A stretch of 40,879 nucleotides of DNA, taken from contig JAXHUH010000332.1 in assembly GCA_034211175.1 (NCBI GenBank), forward strand, positions 1-40,879, written 5' to 3'. Of this stretch, positions 1-6,601 are shown in pieces. The notes below the pieces were generated by a model. That model saw nothing but the letters and a program-made list of their open reading frames with translations. It had not been told where the DNA came from and searched no databases. A program made the translations under genes and the position numbers. The stretch is from JAXHUH01 sp034211175. GTDB taxonomy: Bacteria > Actinomycetota > Acidimicrobiia > Acidimicrobiales > CAIXPF01. The stretch's first letter is position 1, and each line of letters begins with the position of its first letter.

Positions 1-46
1 CCCTCGACCGGTCGCTGGCCTACCTCGTCGAGACCGGTCGAGGGCG
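1..46. repeat. 11-bp inverted repeat with flipped 24-base loop
   Basis: CCCTCGACCGG at 1-11 is the reverse complement of CCGGTCGAGGG at 36-46. Read on the minus strand as given, the TIR gene ends GGHALALDRSRRGRPATG. If bases 1-46 are flipped, it reads GGHALALDRSLAYLVETG, which is what NB-ARC proteins normally show after GGHALAL. The segment therefore seems to lie in the wrong orientation, by a fold-back assembly or amplification chimera or by a real small inversion. Confidence 0.6.
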
Positions 47-1110
47 AGGGCGTGGCCGCCGACGCGGCCCACGAGCCGGTCGACGGCGTCGGGGTCGGCG
101 CCGGGGAGCCGTTCGTGCACGAGCGCGGTCGCGTGCTCGTCGCTGAGCCGGCCGAGCGCGACCGTTGCGACATCGGCGAGGTCCTCGGGGAGCCCGTGTG
201 ACGTGACCACGACCTGGCCGTTGCCCGACGCCGGACGGAGGCGGGCGAGCAGCTCGGGGTCGTCGACGCCGTCGATCACCAGCAACCAGCGACGATCGAG
301 CGACGCGAGCCGCAGCCGGACGAGCTCGGCCGCGTCGCCGGCCGAGCGTCCCTCGACGTGCCAACCGAGCTGGTGGCCCAGCTCGCCGAGGTCGCCGAGC
401 GCGGTCTCGGTGAGATCGGCGCGGATCCACCAGATGATGTCGGCATCGGCCAGCGATCGGTGGACGTGCTCGACGGCCAGCGCCGTCATGCCGCTGCCCG
501 CCAGCCCGCGGATGAGCACGGCGTCGCCGGCGTCGCCGTCCAGCCCGGCGGCGAGGCGGCCGAGCTCGCCCTCGCGTCCGACGAACGACGCGTCCCGGGC
601 CGGGACCAGCGGGCTGAGGACGAGGTCGTCACGCGCCGGGTATCGCGCCGCGGTCGCCTGGTTGGCCGCGGCCGCTCCCGCGGCCCGGTCGGCCGGTGTC
701 GTCGGGGGAACGGTCGCGGTCAACGCCTCGATCAGCGCCTGCGCCGCGCCGTCGCCGTCGTGGTGGTCGGTGAGATCGATCGTGTCCGACCCGGCGAGGG
801 CGTCCGGGAGCGGGCATGCCCCGACGACGACGGGGGTGACGAGCCCGATCGACCGGGCGTCGTTCCACCGGGCACCGTCGAGGAGGAGTCGGCGTCGGGC
901 GTGCGGCGACCACAGCAGCACGACGCGCCCGAACCGGGGGCGCCCGGCGCCGATCAACGACGCGAGGCTCGTCCCGCCGTCGACATCGCCGGGTTCGCAC
1001 CGTGTCGTGTACCCCGCCTCCCGGAGGGTGTGGTCGACCCAGGTCGCCCACGCCCGGTCCGGGCTCGCATAGGACACGAAGAGATCCACATCGTCCGCCG
1101 CCGTGCTCAT
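1..1110 (-). CDS. TIR domain plus NB-ARC-like ATPase, C-terminus cut by window edge
   Basis: The start is the ATG at 1110 (MSTAADDVDLFVSYASPD); about 370 residues are visible. Residues 7-110 have the look of a bacterial TIR domain: a DLFVSYAS strand, AWATWVDHTLREAGY helix and VVLLWSPHA strand. An NTPase of the NB-ARC/STAND type follows: FVGRE near 175, P-loop IRGLAGSGMTALA, kinase-2 strand RRWLLVIDGVDDPE, sensor strand GQVVVTSHG, then GGHALALDR at the edge. Families of this build act as signalling or defence switches, usually with TPR repeats after the ATPase. Oddities: the P-loop lysine is Met (GSGMT), and the position that often holds the TIR NADase glutamate reads ARW instead of AEW, so enzyme activity is doubtful. 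The last 46 bases are disturbed by a fold-back (separate entry). No clear Shine-Dalgarno site is visible. Confidence 0.72.
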   Translation of the reverse strand, partial: MSTAADDVDLFVSYASPDRAWATWVDHTLREAGYTTRCEPGDVDGGTSLASLIGAGRPRFGRVVLLWSPHARRRLLLDGARWNDARSIGLVTPVVVGACPLPDALAGSDTIDLTDHHDGDGAAQALIEALTATVPPTTPADRAAGAAAANQATAARYPARDDLVLSPLVPARDASFVGREGELGRLAAGLDGDAGDAVLIRGLAGSGMTALAVEHVHRSLADADIIWWIRADLTETALGDLGELGHQLGWHVEGRSAGDAAELVRLRLASLDRRWLLVIDGVDDPELLARLRPASGNGQVVVTSHGLPEDLADVATVALGRLSDEHATALVHERLPGADPDAVDRLVGRVGGHALALDRSRRGRPATGRG

Positions 1111-1182
1111 CGCCACCCGGAGGGAGGCTATCGGCGCGACCCCCGCGCCCCCTCGGGGTGCCCGGCGGTCAGGGCCGAACCC

Positions 1183-1497
1183 TCAGGTGAGCGCCTGGAC
1201 GATCCAGAGCGCGGCCATGGCCGACAGGAGCGACGCCAGGAAGTTGCGGGTCCGCCAGGCGACGACGAGCGCGACGAGGGTCGCCACGACCTCCGGTGTG
1301 TCGCGCAGGAACCCGCCGGCACCGCGCTCCGCGGTGAGCAACGACGAGACCAGGGCGGCGAGCACCGCAGGCCCGAGGTAGGGGAGCGCCCGCTCGACCC
1401 GCGCCGGCAGCGGGCGCTCGCCGACCCCCACGATGAACACGGCCCGGGCCGCGTAGGTGCCGAGCCCGGCGACGACGAACACCAGCAGCGCGGTCAT
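1183..1497 (-). CDS. azlD: AzlD-family branched-chain amino acid transport protein
   Basis: This 104-residue, almost wholly hydrophobic protein has about three to four membrane helices. It has the size and shape of AzlD, the small partner of AzlC in branched-chain amino acid export (LIV-E type transporters). The conserved feel is in the N-terminal TYAARAVFI segment, ERPLPARVERALPYLGPAVLAALV in the middle, and VAWRTRNFLASLLSAMAALW near the end. Its ATG overlaps the stop of the upstream azlC as ATGA, so the two are translationally coupled. The family call is firm; the exported substrate is inferred from the family. Confidence 0.85.
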   Translation of the reverse strand: MTALLVFVVAGLGTYAARAVFIVGVGERPLPARVERALPYLGPAVLAALVSSLLTAERGAGGFLRDTPEVVATLVALVVAWRTRNFLASLLSAMAALWIVQALT

Positions 1498-2285
1498 GCG
1501 CCTGCCTCGCCGCCGGCACCTGCGTCGCCGTCGTGGTCACCGTTGACCGGCTCGTCCTCGGCCGCGGCCTCGTCGGTGCCGGTCCCGAGCGAGGCCACGG
1601 CCACCGCACACGCCACGCCGACGACGGCGCCGACGAGCATGCCGCCGCGGTTCGGGATCCCCGAGAGCGCCGCGGTGGTCGCCGCCGCGCAGACGGCGCC
1701 GACGACCCGGGGCCGGTCGGTGAGCGCGGGGACGAGCAGCCCGAGGAACATGGCGGGAACGGCGAAGGAGAGGTCGATGTCGGGCAGGTACGGCCCGGCG
1801 ACCACGCCGATGGCCACGGCGACCTGCCAGCCGAGCCAGACGGTGAGCCCGGCGCCGAGGTAGTAGCCCCGCCAGTCGTCGCCGCGGCGTGGTTGGACCG
1901 AGACGAGCGCGAAGACCTGGTCGATCAGCACGTACGGGCCGGCCCAGCGGAACCAGCGGGGCTGGCCCCGGAACCGGGGGACCAGGGCCGCGGAGTACAT
2001 GACGTGGCGGAGGTTGACCAGCATCGCCGCGCCGATGGCCGACAGCGCCGGCGCGCCGTCGCCGAGGAGCGTGACCGCCACGAGCTGGGCCGCGCCGCCG
2101 AAGATGAGCACCGAGCTCGACCAACCGATGATGGCGCCGATGCCGCTCTCGTTGATGGCGAGGCCGAGCACGAGACCGAACGGCACCGCCGGGACGAACA
2201 GCGGCAGGATGCCGCGGGCGCCGGCCAGCATCGAACGGCGCAGGTCACCGGATGCGTCGGGCCGGGGGCCGCCGGTGGTGTCCAT
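1494..2285 (-). CDS. azlC: AzlC-family branched-chain amino acid permease
   Basis: About 263 residues starting at the ATG at 2285 (MDTTGGPRPDASGDLRRSML), with GGAG about nine bases upstream. The frame stays open far upstream, but that stretch lies over hipBA and is not coding. Typical AzlC segments are visible: LPLFVPAVPFGLVLG, SVLIFGGAAQLVAV, NLRHVMYSAALVPRFRG and the DQVFALVS motif. Multi-pass inner membrane protein that with AzlD forms a branched-chain amino acid exporter. The C-terminal 30 residues are acidic and low-complexity. It runs divergently from hipBA. Confidence 0.88.
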   Translation of the reverse strand: MDTTGGPRPDASGDLRRSMLAGARGILPLFVPAVPFGLVLGLAINESGIGAIIGWSSSVLIFGGAAQLVAVTLLGDGAPALSAIGAAMLVNLRHVMYSAALVPRFRGQPRWFRWAGPYVLIDQVFALVSVQPRRGDDWRGYYLGAGLTVWLGWQVAVAIGVVAGPYLPDIDLSFAVPAMFLGLLVPALTDRPRVVGAVCAAATTAALSGIPNRGGMLVGAVVGVACAVAVASLGTGTDEAAAEDEPVNGDHDGDAGAGGEAGA

Positions 2286-2522
2286 GGAGGGCTCCGCGTA
2301 ACGAGGGGAGCGGAGAGTCTGTTCTGAACCTGTCTCGTCCGGCCAGTCCAATCCGGACACGAGTGGCGGCTCGCAGGTGCCGGAGGTCCGGCGTGAGGCG
2401 ACCGATCGTTCGGGTGCCGGTGCCGGTCTCGTCGTGGCTGCCGGCGTTCGCGCCGTCGATGGGGCCGGCGTCGTGTCGGGCGTGATCCCGGACCCTGTCG
2501 TCCGACACGAACACCGACTCGC

Positions 2523-2620
2523 TGTCCCCGTACGGCGACAGAATGGCCGTGTCCCCGTTCGGCGACAGACCATCTTGTCGCCGTACGGAGACGATGATAC
2601 GTTGTCGCCGTACGGAGACA
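2523..2620 (+). promoter_or_regulatory. Four-copy palindromic operator array of hipBA
   Basis: Four copies of an 18-bp palindrome with consensus TGTCNCCGTACGGNGACA lie at 2523-2540, 2550-2567, 2576-2593 and 2603-2620. Start-to-start spacing is 27, 26 and 27 bp, about two and a half helical turns. The array ends 41 bases before the hipB start. HipB proteins are dimeric HTH repressors that bind palindromes upstream of their own operon, so this is the likely autoregulatory operator. The azlC-hipB gap (2286-2661) holds only this array and presumably the divergent promoters; I see nothing else in 2286-2522. Confidence 0.85.
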
Positions 2621-2661
2621 ATGCCCACCCGGTTGTTCGGGTCGCACCGACGGAGGTCTGC

Positions 2662-2940
2662 GTGAGCGAAGCGGTTCGACCCGTGCGCACGTCGATGGAG
2701 CTGGGTGAGGAGATCCGCCGGGCGCGCACCGAGGCCGGCCTGTCGCAGGCCGCGCTGGCCGCTCGCGCCGGTGTGGGGCGGCCGTGGCTGTCTGAGCTCG
2801 AGGGAGGGAAGCGGACGGTCGAGGTCGGCCGGGTGCTGTCCGTGCTCGGCGCGCTCGATCTCGCCATCAACCTCGTTCCCCGCCCGGTCCCGGCGCCGGG
2901 GGAGATCGACCTCGACGCCCTCCTCGACGAGCTCGGCTGA
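2662..2940 (+). CDS. hipB: HipB-type antitoxin, XRE-family HTH repressor
   Basis: 92 residues from the GTG at 2662, chosen because GGAGG sits six bases upstream (2652-2656). Residues about 16-68 form a classic Cro/C1-type HTH: LGEEIRRARTEAGLSQAAL, then AARAGVGRPWLSELEGGKR. The tail VPAPGEIDLDALLDELG is acidic. Its stop overlaps the hipA ATG (TGATG), which is the usual antitoxin-first arrangement. It should neutralise HipA and repress the operon through the palindromes at 2523-2620. The frame is open to 2377, but the upstream part would run through the operators and is not needed. Confidence 0.88.
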   Translation: MSEAVRPVRTSMELGEEIRRARTEAGLSQAALAARAGVGRPWLSELEGGKRTVEVGRVLSVLGALDLAINLVPRPVPAPGEIDLDALLDELG

Positions 2941-4223
2941 TGCCCGCCGATGTGCTCGTCGTCCTGCTCGAGGGCCGACGGATCGGCGAGATCGAGCGTC
3001 GTAGCGGCGGACTGCACCTGCGCTACGACGACGCCCACCGATCGGCGCCGAGCGCGACCCGCCTGTCGGTGTCGATGCCCGGGAGCCGTGCAACCCACGG
3101 CGACGACCGCGTGAGTCCCTGGCTGTGGGGCCTGTTGCCCGACAACGCGGACGTGCTGGAGCGATGGGGCCGGGACTTCGGGGTGTCGGTGGCGTCGCCG
3201 TTCCCGCTTCTCGGCACCCAGGTCGGCCATGACTGCGCGGGCGCCGTCCAGCTCTGTCGACCCGACGCGCTGGCCGAGCTCGTCGAGCGGAGCGGCGACG
3301 TCGAGTGGCTGACCGACGACCAGGTCGCAGGCCGGATCGCCTCCCTCCGCGTCGACGCGACGTCCTGGCTGGGGCCGGGGTTCACGGGACAGTTCAGTCT
3401 CGGCGGAGCGCAGGCGAAGACGGCGCTGCACCGCTCGGAGGGACGGTGGGGGGTGCCGCATGGATCGACCCCGACGACGCACATCCTGAAGCCGGCGATG
3501 GCCGGCCTGGAGAGCCAGGACCTGAACGAGCACCTGTGCCTGACGGCCGCCAGGTTCGTCGGCCTGCGCGCCGCGTCGACATCGATCCTCGACCTGGGAC
3601 GCGAGCGGGCAATCGCGGTCGAGCGCTTCGATCGCGTCGAGATCGACGGCGTGCTCCGGCGGGTGCACCAGGAAGACCTGTGCCAGGCGCTATCGCTCCA
3701 TCCGACGAGGAAGTACCAGGCTGAGGGTGGTCCGTCCCCAGGCCGCATCGCCGAGTTGATTCGCCGAGTGGTGCCGTCCCCGTTCACCGGCACCGACCTG
3801 TGGCGGTTCGTCGACGCGCTCGCGTTCAACTGGATCATCGGCGGGACGGATGCCCACGCGAAGAACTACGGCTTCTTGCTGACCGGGGCCCAGGTCAGGC
3901 TCGCGCCGCTCTACGACGTCGCGTCGATCCTGCCCTACGACACCAGCGAGGGTCATCGGGTGCGCTTCGCCATGAAGATCGGCTCTGACTACCGGCTCCC
4001 GCGGACGGATCGGCACAGCGCTTGGCAGAAGACGGCGGCCGAGCTCGAGCTGCGGCCCGATGACGTAGTCGAGCGGGTCGCGGGGCTCGCCGGTGCGGTG
4101 CCGGCGGCCTTCGAACGAGCCGCCACGGACGCCAGCATCGCTCGACTCGGGTCCGACCTTCCCGGACGGCTCGTCGACCTCGTCGGCCGACGAGCCGCAA
4201 CGTGTCTCGCAGCGCTCGGGTGA
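2940..4223 (+). CDS. hipA: HipA-family serine/threonine kinase toxin
   Basis: 427 residues, full length for HipA. HipA toxins phosphorylate a translation target (GltX in E. coli) and cause growth arrest or persistence. All kinase landmarks are visible: Gly-rich loop FSLGGAQAKTAL (152-163), HILKP with the ATP-binding Lys184, catalytic GGTDAHAKNYG with Asp304 and Asn309, and the metal-binding YDV with Asp326. The N-terminal subdomain (1-120) has the normal LWGLLPDN segment. It overlaps hipB by one base of the start codon. The protein looks intact and active. The target is not readable from sequence. Confidence 0.93.
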   Translation: MPADVLVVLLEGRRIGEIERRSGGLHLRYDDAHRSAPSATRLSVSMPGSRATHGDDRVSPWLWGLLPDNADVLERWGRDFGVSVASPFPLLGTQVGHDCAGAVQLCRPDALAELVERSGDVEWLTDDQVAGRIASLRVDATSWLGPGFTGQFSLGGAQAKTALHRSEGRWGVPHGSTPTTHILKPAMAGLESQDLNEHLCLTAARFVGLRAASTSILDLGRERAIAVERFDRVEIDGVLRRVHQEDLCQALSLHPTRKYQAEGGPSPGRIAELIRRVVPSPFTGTDLWRFVDALAFNWIIGGTDAHAKNYGFLLTGAQVRLAPLYDVASILPYDTSEGHRVRFAMKIGSDYRLPRTDRHSAWQKTAAELELRPDDVVERVAGLAGAVPAAFERAATDASIARLGSDLPGRLVDLVGRRAATCLAALG

Positions 4224-4262
4224 GCGCGCCTGCGGCAGGTGATGCCGGTCGGGAACGACGAA

Positions 4263-4304
4263 ACCCCAGGCAGGCTCGTTGAAGAGGCCTGACCTGGGGT
4301 CTTC
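4263..4304 (-). terminator. Hairpin between hipA and tRNA-Lys
   Basis: ACCCCAGG at 4263-4270 pairs with CCTGGGGT at 4293-4300, with AGGC/GCCT adding inner pairs. Read on the minus strand, the stem is followed by a short T run. It lies five bases past the tRNA-Lys 3' end and about 40 bases past hipA, so it may stop transcription from both sides. Confidence 0.6.
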
Positions 4305-4308
4305 GGCG

Positions 4309-4381
4309 TACGCCCCCTGGGACTCGAACCCAGAACCTGCGGATTAAGAGTCCGATGCTCTACCAATTGAGCTAGAGGCGC
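4309..4381 (-). tRNA. tRNA-Lys (CTT)
   Basis: A full cloverleaf reads on the minus strand: acceptor GCGCCTC with GGGGCGT (two G-U pairs), D arm GCTC...GAGC, anticodon loop CTCTTAA giving CTT, T arm CTGGG-TTCGAGT-CCCAG, discriminator A. CCA is not encoded. Confidence 0.95.
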
Positions 4382-4466
4382 ATGTCGGTGCCGAGCCCGA
4401 GAGAGCTCCGAACCAACAGCCTGACATCCTAGCCCACCCGGAAGGGTGGACAGGACATCTCCGGCG

Positions 4467-4542
4467 GGTGACCGAGGGGACTTGAACCCCCGACCTCCAG
4501 GGCCACAACCTGGCGCTCTAACCTGGCTGAGCTACGGTCACC
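4467..4542 (-). tRNA. tRNA-His (GTG)
   Basis: Minus-strand cloverleaf with anticodon GTG in the loop TTGTGGC and acceptor GTGACCG pairing with CGGTCAC. The extra 5' G opposite C73 (G-1), the identity mark of histidine tRNAs, is present at 4542. CCA is not encoded. Confidence 0.95.
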
Positions 4543-4622
4543 AAGGCCCCACCACGATAGTGCCTCCGAGACCACCGGCGTAACCGGGGGCGGCGGACAT
4601 TGGGCTGAACGACCGTCGTCAG

Positions 4623-4699
4623 GCCTCTGTAGCTCAGATGGATAGAGCAGCGGACTTCTAATCCGCCGGTCGCAGGTTCGAGTCCTGCCAGGGGCGCCA
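4623..4699 (+). tRNA. tRNA-Arg (TCT), integration site of the island
   Basis: Cloverleaf with acceptor GCCTCTG/CAGGGGC, anticodon loop CTTCTAA giving TCT, and T arm GCAGG-TTCGAGT-CCTGC. CCA is encoded at 4697-4699. The 3' half (from 4654) is repeated at 15185, so the element brought its own copy of the tRNA end and left the gene functional. Confidence 0.96.
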
Positions 4700-4707
4700 C
4701 CACATCT
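4654..4707 (+). repeat. attL, 54-bp direct repeat at left end
   Basis: Identical base for base to 15185-15238. It starts in the anticodon arm of tRNA-Arg (ACTTCTAATCC) and runs eight bases past the encoded CCA. The flanking bases differ (G4653 against C15184; T4708 against A15239), which fixes the repeat limits. Crossover probably takes place in the anticodon-loop part, as for most tRNA-targeting tyrosine recombinases. Confidence 0.93.
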
Positions 4708-4772
4708 TCCCAGTTCAGGGGTGGTCTCCGGCATGCTGGGCTGGCGCCCGTCAGGCCCGCTCTGGCACCATT

Positions 4773-4790
4773 TGGTCACAAAATGGTCAC
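4773..4790 (+). promoter_or_regulatory. Candidate integrase arm sites, left
   Basis: TGGTCAC occurs at 4773-4779 and again at 4784-4790, 11 bp apart, between attL and the integrase gene. The same pair with the same spacing is found near the right end at 15049-15066. Direct paired boxes inside both ends fit the arm-type sites bound by the N-terminal domain of tyrosine integrases. Confidence 0.65.
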
Positions 4791-4808
4791 GAGCGGGATG
4801 GCGGAGCG

Positions 4809-5954
4809 GTGGCGCAGCGGGGTTCGATCCAGGTCAGGCGGGGCGCGAAGGGGAAGGCCTCGTATCGGGCGCGGCTGCGGGAACCACGCAGCGGCGACTG
4901 GTTGACGGCCACGTTCCCGACCCGCCGTCAGGCCCAGGAGTGGCTCAACGAGCAGCTGGGCGCCGCTCAGCGGGGCGAGTCGGTCCGCCGGCGCACCCTG
5001 ACGGTCGATGACTATCTGGCGGGCTGGTTGGAGCACCGGGAGGCGGTCGTCGGCCGGCGACGGACGACGATGAACCGCTATCGGAGCCTGCTGGCCCACC
5101 ACGTGAGCCCGACCTTGGGCCACGTCGAGGTGCAGCAGGTGACCACGGCGGACGTGGACGAGCTCTACGCGGCGATGATCCGGGCCGGATTGGCCCGGGC
5201 CACCGTCCGCCAGCTGCACGCAGTGCTGGGCAAGGCCCTGTCGGACGCCGAGGCCAAGGGCGTGATCGTCCGCAACCCGGTGCGTCATGCATCGCCGCCG
5301 TCGATGGCCGGCGCGACCGACGAGATGACGGTGTGGACGCCGGCCGAGCTGGCCCAGTTCTTCGAGCTGGCGGCAGAGCACCGTCTGGCGTCCCTGTGGC
5401 GCCTGGCAGCGATGACGGGGATGCGGCGGGGCGAGGTCTGCGGTCTGCGCTGGTCGGCGGTCGACCTGACGCAGGGCGTCGTGCGGGTCGAGCGGACACG
5501 CACGACCGCGGGCGGCGCCGAGATCGTGGAGAGCGAGCCGAAGTCGCAGCGCAGCCGGCGGGTGATCACCCTCGACCGCGAGACCACCCGGGTTCTGTCC
5601 TCCCACCGCCGGGCCGAGCGGGAGCTGGAGATGTCGCTACGGGGGTCGGCTCGCCGGGGCGGCGAGGTGTTCACGAACCCGGCCACCGCGGAGGCGATGA
5701 GGCCCGACAGCGTGTCCCGGGCGTGGGAGCGGCTCGTGCAACGCCTGCCGCTGCCCACGATCCGGTTCCACGACCTGAGGCACACGCACGCCACCCACCT
5801 GCTCGCCGCGGGCGTCGACCCGCTGGTCGTCTCACGGCGGCTGGGTCACGCCAACGTGGCGTTCACCCTCAACACCTACGGACATCTCCTGCCCGGTCAG
5901 GACGGCCAGGCCGCCCAGGTCGTCGGCGACCTCGTCGACGGCACCGGCGCGTAG
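4809..5954 (+). CDS. int: Tyrosine recombinase / site-specific integrase
   Basis: 381 residues from GTG 4809. It integrates and excises the element at tRNA-Arg. The N-terminal 50 residues (GSIQVRRGAKGKASYRARL) match an AP2-like arm-binding domain. Residues 60-160 are the SAM-like core-binding domain. The catalytic domain shows the full set: Arg206 in TGMRRGE, His321 and Arg324 in HDLRHTHATHLL, His347 in RRLGH and nucleophile Tyr357 in LNTYGHL. Lys245 may be the beta-hairpin lysine. It lies 100 bases inside attL and reads inward, the normal place for an island integrase. It is intact. The TGGTCAC pair just upstream may also let it affect its own promoter. Confidence 0.95.
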   Translation: MAQRGSIQVRRGAKGKASYRARLREPRSGDWLTATFPTRRQAQEWLNEQLGAAQRGESVRRRTLTVDDYLAGWLEHREAVVGRRRTTMNRYRSLLAHHVSPTLGHVEVQQVTTADVDELYAAMIRAGLARATVRQLHAVLGKALSDAEAKGVIVRNPVRHASPPSMAGATDEMTVWTPAELAQFFELAAEHRLASLWRLAAMTGMRRGEVCGLRWSAVDLTQGVVRVERTRTTAGGAEIVESEPKSQRSRRVITLDRETTRVLSSHRRAERELEMSLRGSARRGGEVFTNPATAEAMRPDSVSRAWERLVQRLPLPTIRFHDLRHTHATHLLAAGVDPLVVSRRLGHANVAFTLNTYGHLLPGQDGQAAQVVGDLVDGTGA

Positions 5955-6189
5955 TCCGCCGCCGGCTACGTCGCCGCCTGTCCGCTGCGTCGGACGGAGT
6001 TGTCACGGGATTGGAACACGGCGCCGGTGTTGTCCGTTGTTGCCCGCAGTGTTCCGTTCTTTACCATTGCGTGCGGTTCTGTTCGTCACGCGAACGCTTC
6101 ATGGCGCCCATCCCATGCCGTCGCCGTTGACTGAGCGGTACGTTCGCCGCGAGACAGGCAATTGCTTGTAACGAGGCGGGAGCGTGGTA

Positions 6190-6507
6190 GTGCGGCGGGA
6201 AGATCTTCCAGAGTTGATGACGGTCGAGGAGGCGGCGGGCTTCCTTCGCATCGGACGAGGGCTGGCGTACGAGCTGGCTCGGCGGTGGGAGGCGACGGAC
6301 GGCCGTGAAGGCCTGCCGGTCGTCCGCCTGGGCCGCTTGTTCCGGGTGCCCCGCCATCAGCTTGTGCGGCTCGTCGACGGCGACACCCCCGCCACGGCAG
6401 CGGCCGACGAGACGCCGCAGTCGAAGCGGCCGCTGACCTCGAAGCGGAACGCACCGGCCAGTTCTTCTTCACAACTTCGTCTGCTCGACCGTCCCGACGC
6501 CTCCTGA
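6190..6507 (+). CDS. Excisionase-like winged HTH protein
   Basis: About 105 residues. I prefer the GTG at 6190, as GGGAG at 6178-6182 lies seven bases upstream; GTG 6184 in the same frame is closer to it. Residues 8-62 fit the MerR/excisionase-type HTH_17 domain: ELMTVEEAAGFLRIGRGLA, then YELARRW and a wing VVRLGRLFRVPRHQL. The rest is a basic, Ser-rich tail. Small HTH_17 proteins next to integrases usually direct excision or repress element genes. The gap 5955-6189 holds a weak inverted repeat, GGAACAC/GTGTTCC at 6013-6055, and no gene. Confidence 0.75.
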   Translation: MRREDLPELMTVEEAAGFLRIGRGLAYELARRWEATDGREGLPVVRLGRLFRVPRHQLVRLVDGDTPATAAADETPQSKRPLTSKRNAPASSSSQLRLLDRPDAS

Positions 6508-6560
6508 CGTCATGCGCAACTTCACCCCGGGCTATTCCGCGAATGAGGTGACAGACGGGT

Positions 6561-6601
6561 GCACGCCCCGTGCCGCGACCTCCTACTGCTCGAGCAGTAG
6601 G
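6561..6601 (+). promoter_or_regulatory. Hairpin and 20-bp perfect palindrome before relaxase (candidate oriT or operator)
   Basis: GCACG-CCC-CGTGC forms a short hairpin at 6561-6573, and the perfect 20-bp palindrome CCTACTGCTCGAGCAGTAGG sits at 6582-6601, directly at the relaxase start. MobF relaxases commonly act at an oriT with inverted repeats next to their gene, so this may be oriT; a repressor site is the alternative. Confidence 0.45.

Noticed and set aside
358..1863. 501-residue open frame on the plus strand across the TIR and azlCD genes
   Set aside because: Gly/Arg/Asp-rich noise without motifs; the minus strand gives recognisable TIR, NB-ARC, AzlC and AzlD proteins.
1494..3668. 724-residue minus-strand frame covering azlC and hipBA
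   Set aside because: Only the part from 2285 down is AzlC; the upstream extension runs antisense through hipB and hipA and their operators.
6013..6055. Terminator after the integrase (GGAACAC/GTGTTCC)
   Set aside because: Only seven pairs with a loop of about 29 bases and no T run; too weak to call.
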